From positions 1-22,100 of the IMG/VR virus record IMGVR_UViG_3300029319_000576: a stretch of 22,100 bases of DNA. One strand, written 5' to 3'. This document shows, in pieces, positions 20,240 through 22,100 of the stretch. The notes below the pieces were generated by a model, which was not told the DNA's origin, ran no database searches, and was given only the letters and a program-made list of their open reading frames with translations. The DNA comes from a virus. A program made the translations under genes and the position numbers. Each line of letters starts with the position of its first letter. Within the stretch, counting starts at the first letter, position 1.

Positions 20240-20265
20240 GGTAGGATACAATCACGTGTCCTACC
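20240..20265. other. Strong hairpin between early genes
   Basis: Arms GGTAGGATAC (20240-20249) and GTGTCCTACC (20256-20265) form a 10-bp stem with one G-U pair and a 6-nt loop. No U-tract follows on either strand, so it is not a standard terminator; it may be an RNA processing, stability or protein-binding site. Confidence 0.6.
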
Positions 20266-20289
20266 TCTCATATACAGAAAGGAATTATT

Positions 20290-20781
20290 ATGAGAAATTT
20301 AACTTTAGACGCAGTCTACGACATGGTAGACTCATTATCAGAGAGAAAAAGACCATGCGACATAAACGATGTTCTTAATTACAAAGTTTGGTCAAAAGGT
20401 AGACAAGATTACATCAGACTTGGTGATCACTACATCGAGCATTTACTACGTAAGATTGTCAAACAGACAGAGGAGCATCATGACAAGGTGGCTAGACTTG
20501 AAGGCTTGATTGAAGAGAAGGATAAATTTATTCACAAGCTAATTCAAGAACAAGAGCCTAAAGGTTGGCGTTATATGTTCTGTGATATACCTAACAAACC
20601 AATAGGTAAAATCTTTGTTAGAATGCTCAAGAAGTATCTCAACAAAGAGAGTTACAAGATACGTGTCAAAGGTCAATATCTTGATGACGAGACTAAAAAG
20701 ACAGAAGGTTGGAAGAAGTATGAGTTCGGTCAACCTATCGGCAAGTCTAAGTGTTTACGTGTATATGTGGATAAGGTATGA
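20290..20781 (+). CDS. Early protein with coiled coil, 163 aa
   Basis: The segment IVKQTEEHHDKVARLEGLIE (55-74) and the following residues to about 88 form a coiled coil. After this comes GWRYMFCDIPNKPIGKIFVR and a basic C-terminal half with SYKIRVKGQYLDDETKKTEG. No family is recognised. AAAGGAA lies upstream. It overlaps the next gene by 4 nt (ATGA). A dimeric DNA- or RNA-binding protein is possible from the coiled coil and basic tail, but this is a guess. Confidence 0.6.
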   Translation: MRNLTLDAVYDMVDSLSERKRPCDINDVLNYKVWSKGRQDYIRLGDHYIEHLLRKIVKQTEEHHDKVARLEGLIEEKDKFIHKLIQEQEPKGWRYMFCDIPNKPIGKIFVRMLKKYLNKESYKIRVKGQYLDDETKKTEGWKKYEFGQPIGKSKCLRVYVDKV

Positions 20782-20924
20782 GTATTATCTTAGACAACAC
20801 AGTAAATGCTAAGTGCAAAGAGTGTGGCAAGGAGTGCAGAGCTAGTGAGATGTATATGTTTCACAAGTTTCTGTACTGCTTTAAATGTTCAATCAAAAGA
20901 TTAAAAGATGAAAGGAGATTTTGA
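20778..20924 (+). CDS. Zinc-ribbon mini-protein, 48 aa
   Basis: The reading frame gives CKECGKEC (residues 13-20), a helix-like link, and CFKC (34-37). The cysteine pairs Cys13/Cys16 and Cys34/Cys37, with Cys20 extra, make a CxxC...CxxC zinc ribbon. A basic tail follows. It starts with a 4-nt overlap (ATGA) on the upstream gene and ends with TGATG on the next, which has AGGAG inside this gene's end. The role is unknown; zinc ribbons in phage early genes often contact nucleic acids or RNA polymerase. Confidence 0.62.
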   Translation: MSIILDNTVNAKCKECGKECRASEMYMFHKFLYCFKCSIKRLKDERRF

Positions 20925-21238
20925 TGGCTAAATCAAATATTGTAATTAAAAATATAAAGTTAACTGTAAGTCAAGAGGAGTTGGATTTGATTACAGATTC
21001 TTTAAATTATTATGTTGAAACTATGGAAACTGGTAATGATGAATTATCTTTACGGACTATAGATGTAGGTAGGATACCTTTCTACAAAGTAGACAAAGGT
21101 CTTTGTCCTGACATGAGAAAATGGTACATAAAATATACTAGACTAGCAACTCAGTTGAATAGACTCAATAATAAATTAACTTTCATGGATAAGTTACATT
21201 GGAGAGGTATACATCAACAACTAGCGAGGGCAAAATGA
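20924..21238 (+). CDS. Early protein, 104 aa, unknown
   Basis: The ATG at 20924 has AGGAG 6 nt upstream and overlaps the preceding stop (TGATG); an upstream TTG is discarded. The protein opens MAKSNIVIKNIKLTVSQEEL, then has DLITDSLNYYVETMETGNDE, and ends in a basic helix, LHWRGIHQQLARAK. A two-helix charged protein is predicted. No motif is recognised. It ends with ATGA overlap onto the next gene. Confidence 0.6.
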   Translation: MAKSNIVIKNIKLTVSQEELDLITDSLNYYVETMETGNDELSLRTIDVGRIPFYKVDKGLCPDMRKWYIKYTRLATQLNRLNNKLTFMDKLHWRGIHQQLARAK

Positions 21239-21459
21239 CTTGGGTATTGTACGTATTGTTTATGGCAGAAGATCGCACTCTGCAACATATAGCAGAGAAA
21301 AAATTCTTTGAAACAGAACAAGCATGTTATCAACACTACAATAATCACAAAGCTAGTATTGATAAAAGTATCTACGAGATCATACGACCAAGAATAAATA
21401 AAGCTGAGATATTGCATGTTGGTTGTATGCCTACAACTGCAAAGATGGAGATTAAGTAA
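21235..21459 (+). CDS. Early protein, 74 aa, unknown
   Basis: The ATG at 21235 overlaps the upstream stop and has GAGGG before it. The protein MTWVLYVLFMAEDRTLQHIA has a short hydrophobic start, then EKKFFETEQACYQHYNNHKA, and a beta-rich end. The layout (W-VLY...EDxTLQHIAEKxFxxxxACxxHxxxH) suggests a small alpha/beta domain. No function is assigned. The stop overlaps the next ATG (TAATG). Confidence 0.58.
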   Translation: MTWVLYVLFMAEDRTLQHIAEKKFFETEQACYQHYNNHKASIDKSIYEIIRPRINKAEILHVGCMPTTAKMEIK

Positions 21460-21620
21460 TGAAAGAAGGTAAACCATATATTGTCACGTATTGTGACGTT
21501 ATATACGCAAACTCAGAGAAAGATGCATACAGAATATTGCTAAGGCAATTGGAGTCTGATGTAGCGTGTGGGGAATTGGGTGCATTTAATTTAAAACCAT
21601 TAGAGGAGTTAAAGACATGA
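21459..21620 (+). CDS. Early protein, 53 aa, unknown
   Basis: The ORF gives MKEGKPYIVTYCDVIYANSE, then KDAYRILLRQLESDVACGEL. It starts on the upstream stop (TAATG) with GGAG about 9 nt before, and overlaps the next gene by 4 nt (ATGA). Overlaps at both ends support translation. No motif is recognised. Confidence 0.55.
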   Translation: MKEGKPYIVTYCDVIYANSEKDAYRILLRQLESDVACGELGAFNLKPLEELKT

Positions 21621-21841
21621 AAGTTTTAAATTCATTAAAATTAAAAGATGTGTTCTACGAGTTTGTACACACCAGAAAAACTAGTTTCGAGGAGTTAGAA
21701 TATACTGCTCGTCACATGGGATATCTTTTAGTAGGCATAAAGTTTCCTAACGATCATGTTTACAAAGATAGACCACCATCTCCTGCTTACTTAATTGTAG
21801 AGCATGGACAAACAAATAAACATTACAGATTGGAGGTATAA
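21617..21841 (+). CDS. Early protein, 74 aa, unknown
   Basis: The protein MKVLNSLKLKDVFYEFVHTR continues with KTSFEELEYTARHMGYLLVG and a proline-rich turn, PPSPAYLIVEHG. GAGGAG precedes the ATG. The C-terminal part looks like a beta strand pair. No family is recognised. The methyltransferase gene begins 1 nt after its stop, so the two are probably cotranslated. Confidence 0.58.
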   Translation: MKVLNSLKLKDVFYEFVHTRKTSFEELEYTARHMGYLLVGIKFPNDHVYKDRPPSPAYLIVEHGQTNKHYRLEV

Positions 21842-21842
21842 T

Positions 21843-22100
21843 ATGAATGTATTAAATTTATTTGGTGGTATGGAAGCAGGAAGACTTGCTATGGACAGAG
21901 CCAATATATCTGTGGATAAATACTATTCTGCAGAGATTGACCCTTATGCTATTAAGATAGCAAACAAAAATCATCCTGATATAATACAGTTGGGAGATGT
22001 AACTAAAATAAATACTAAGGATTTACCTAAGATTGATTTACTTCTCTGTGGCTCACCATGTCAAGGATTTTCTTTTGCAGGAAAACAGTTGGCATTTGAT
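21843..22100 (+). CDS. C5 cytosine DNA methyltransferase, truncated by window edge
   Basis: The first 86 codons of a DNA (cytosine-5) methyltransferase are present. Motif I is NLFGGMEAGRLA (5-16), the AdoMet-binding loop. A strand with AEIDPYAIKIA (31-41) is motif II/III, and catalytic motif IV is LLLCGSPCQGFSFAG (64-78), with Cys71 in the PCQ core. The sequence is of the phage/Dnmt3-like type. GGAGG lies 7 nt upstream. The remaining motifs, including target recognition, lie beyond the window. In a phage it may protect DNA against host restriction. Confidence 0.9.
   Translation, partial: MNVLNLFGGMEAGRLAMDRANISVDKYYSAEIDPYAIKIANKNHPDIIQLGDVTKINTKDLPKIDLLLCGSPCQGFSFAGKQLAFD

Overview
The window looks like one contiguous piece of a tailed-phage genome. 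It is AT-rich, tightly packed and full of ATGA, TAATG and TAAATG gene overlaps. The structural proteins (large P22-type portal, scaffold, a capsid N-terminus, a 231-aa conserved virion-region protein, and many tiny lysine-rich proteins with GG motifs) resemble those of uncultured marine podovirus-like phages. That resemblance is from memory of the families, not from a search. No tRNA, rRNA, IS element, integrase or CRISPR array is visible. The host is probably a marine proteobacterium.

Layout: two divergent transcription units meet at a control region of about 620 bp (15594-16214). The left unit, 1-15593, is entirely on the minus strand and is the late (virion, packaging, lysis) operon. In transcription order it holds about ten small basic proteins of unknown role, a 231-aa conserved protein, an HNH-like protein, a cysteine-rich mini-protein, a membrane-anchored coiled-coil protein, a lysis cassette (3-TM holin, 41-aa protein, GH24 lysozyme), packaging genes (small and large terminase), portal, a 793-aa virion protein with a HELQH metallopeptidase motif, a 579-aa structural-type protein, the scaffold, and finally the first codons of the probable major capsid protein. 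The capsid gene has its own sigma70-like promoter and a structured leader. The right unit, 16215 to the end, is on the plus strand and is the early operon: about 17 small, mostly unknown genes, ending in a truncated C5 cytosine DNA methyltransferase.

The most unusual content is the control layer of the early unit. Five sites match the sigma54 (RpoN) -24/-12 promoter consensus with exact GG-N10-GC spacing (TTGGCAC or TTGGCAT, then TTGC). They sit at 15977, 16051, 16144, 16449 and 17567, all on the plus strand. Interleaved with them are six copies of an identical 17-bp inverted repeat, TTAACCAAGTTGGTTAA, at 15889, 16174, 16489, 17175, 17597 and 19279. In three cases the palindrome lies just past the predicted start point of a sigma54-like promoter and just before a gene. 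This suggests a phage regulon in which RpoN promoters are each controlled by the same dimeric regulator. Three further, different palindrome families lie in the same divergent region: TGTCAAA-type, AACATT-type over the late promoter, and one AACTGATA-type. The two A-rich early genes carrying these leaders (16215 and 16536) encode unrecognised proteins.

Several small genes were found directly from the sequence: 41 aa (10523-10648), 31 aa (11355-11450), 58 aa (11892-12068), 48 aa Cys-rich (12004-12150), 57 aa four-repeat (13733-13906), 48 aa zinc-ribbon (20778-20924) and 53 aa (21459-21620).
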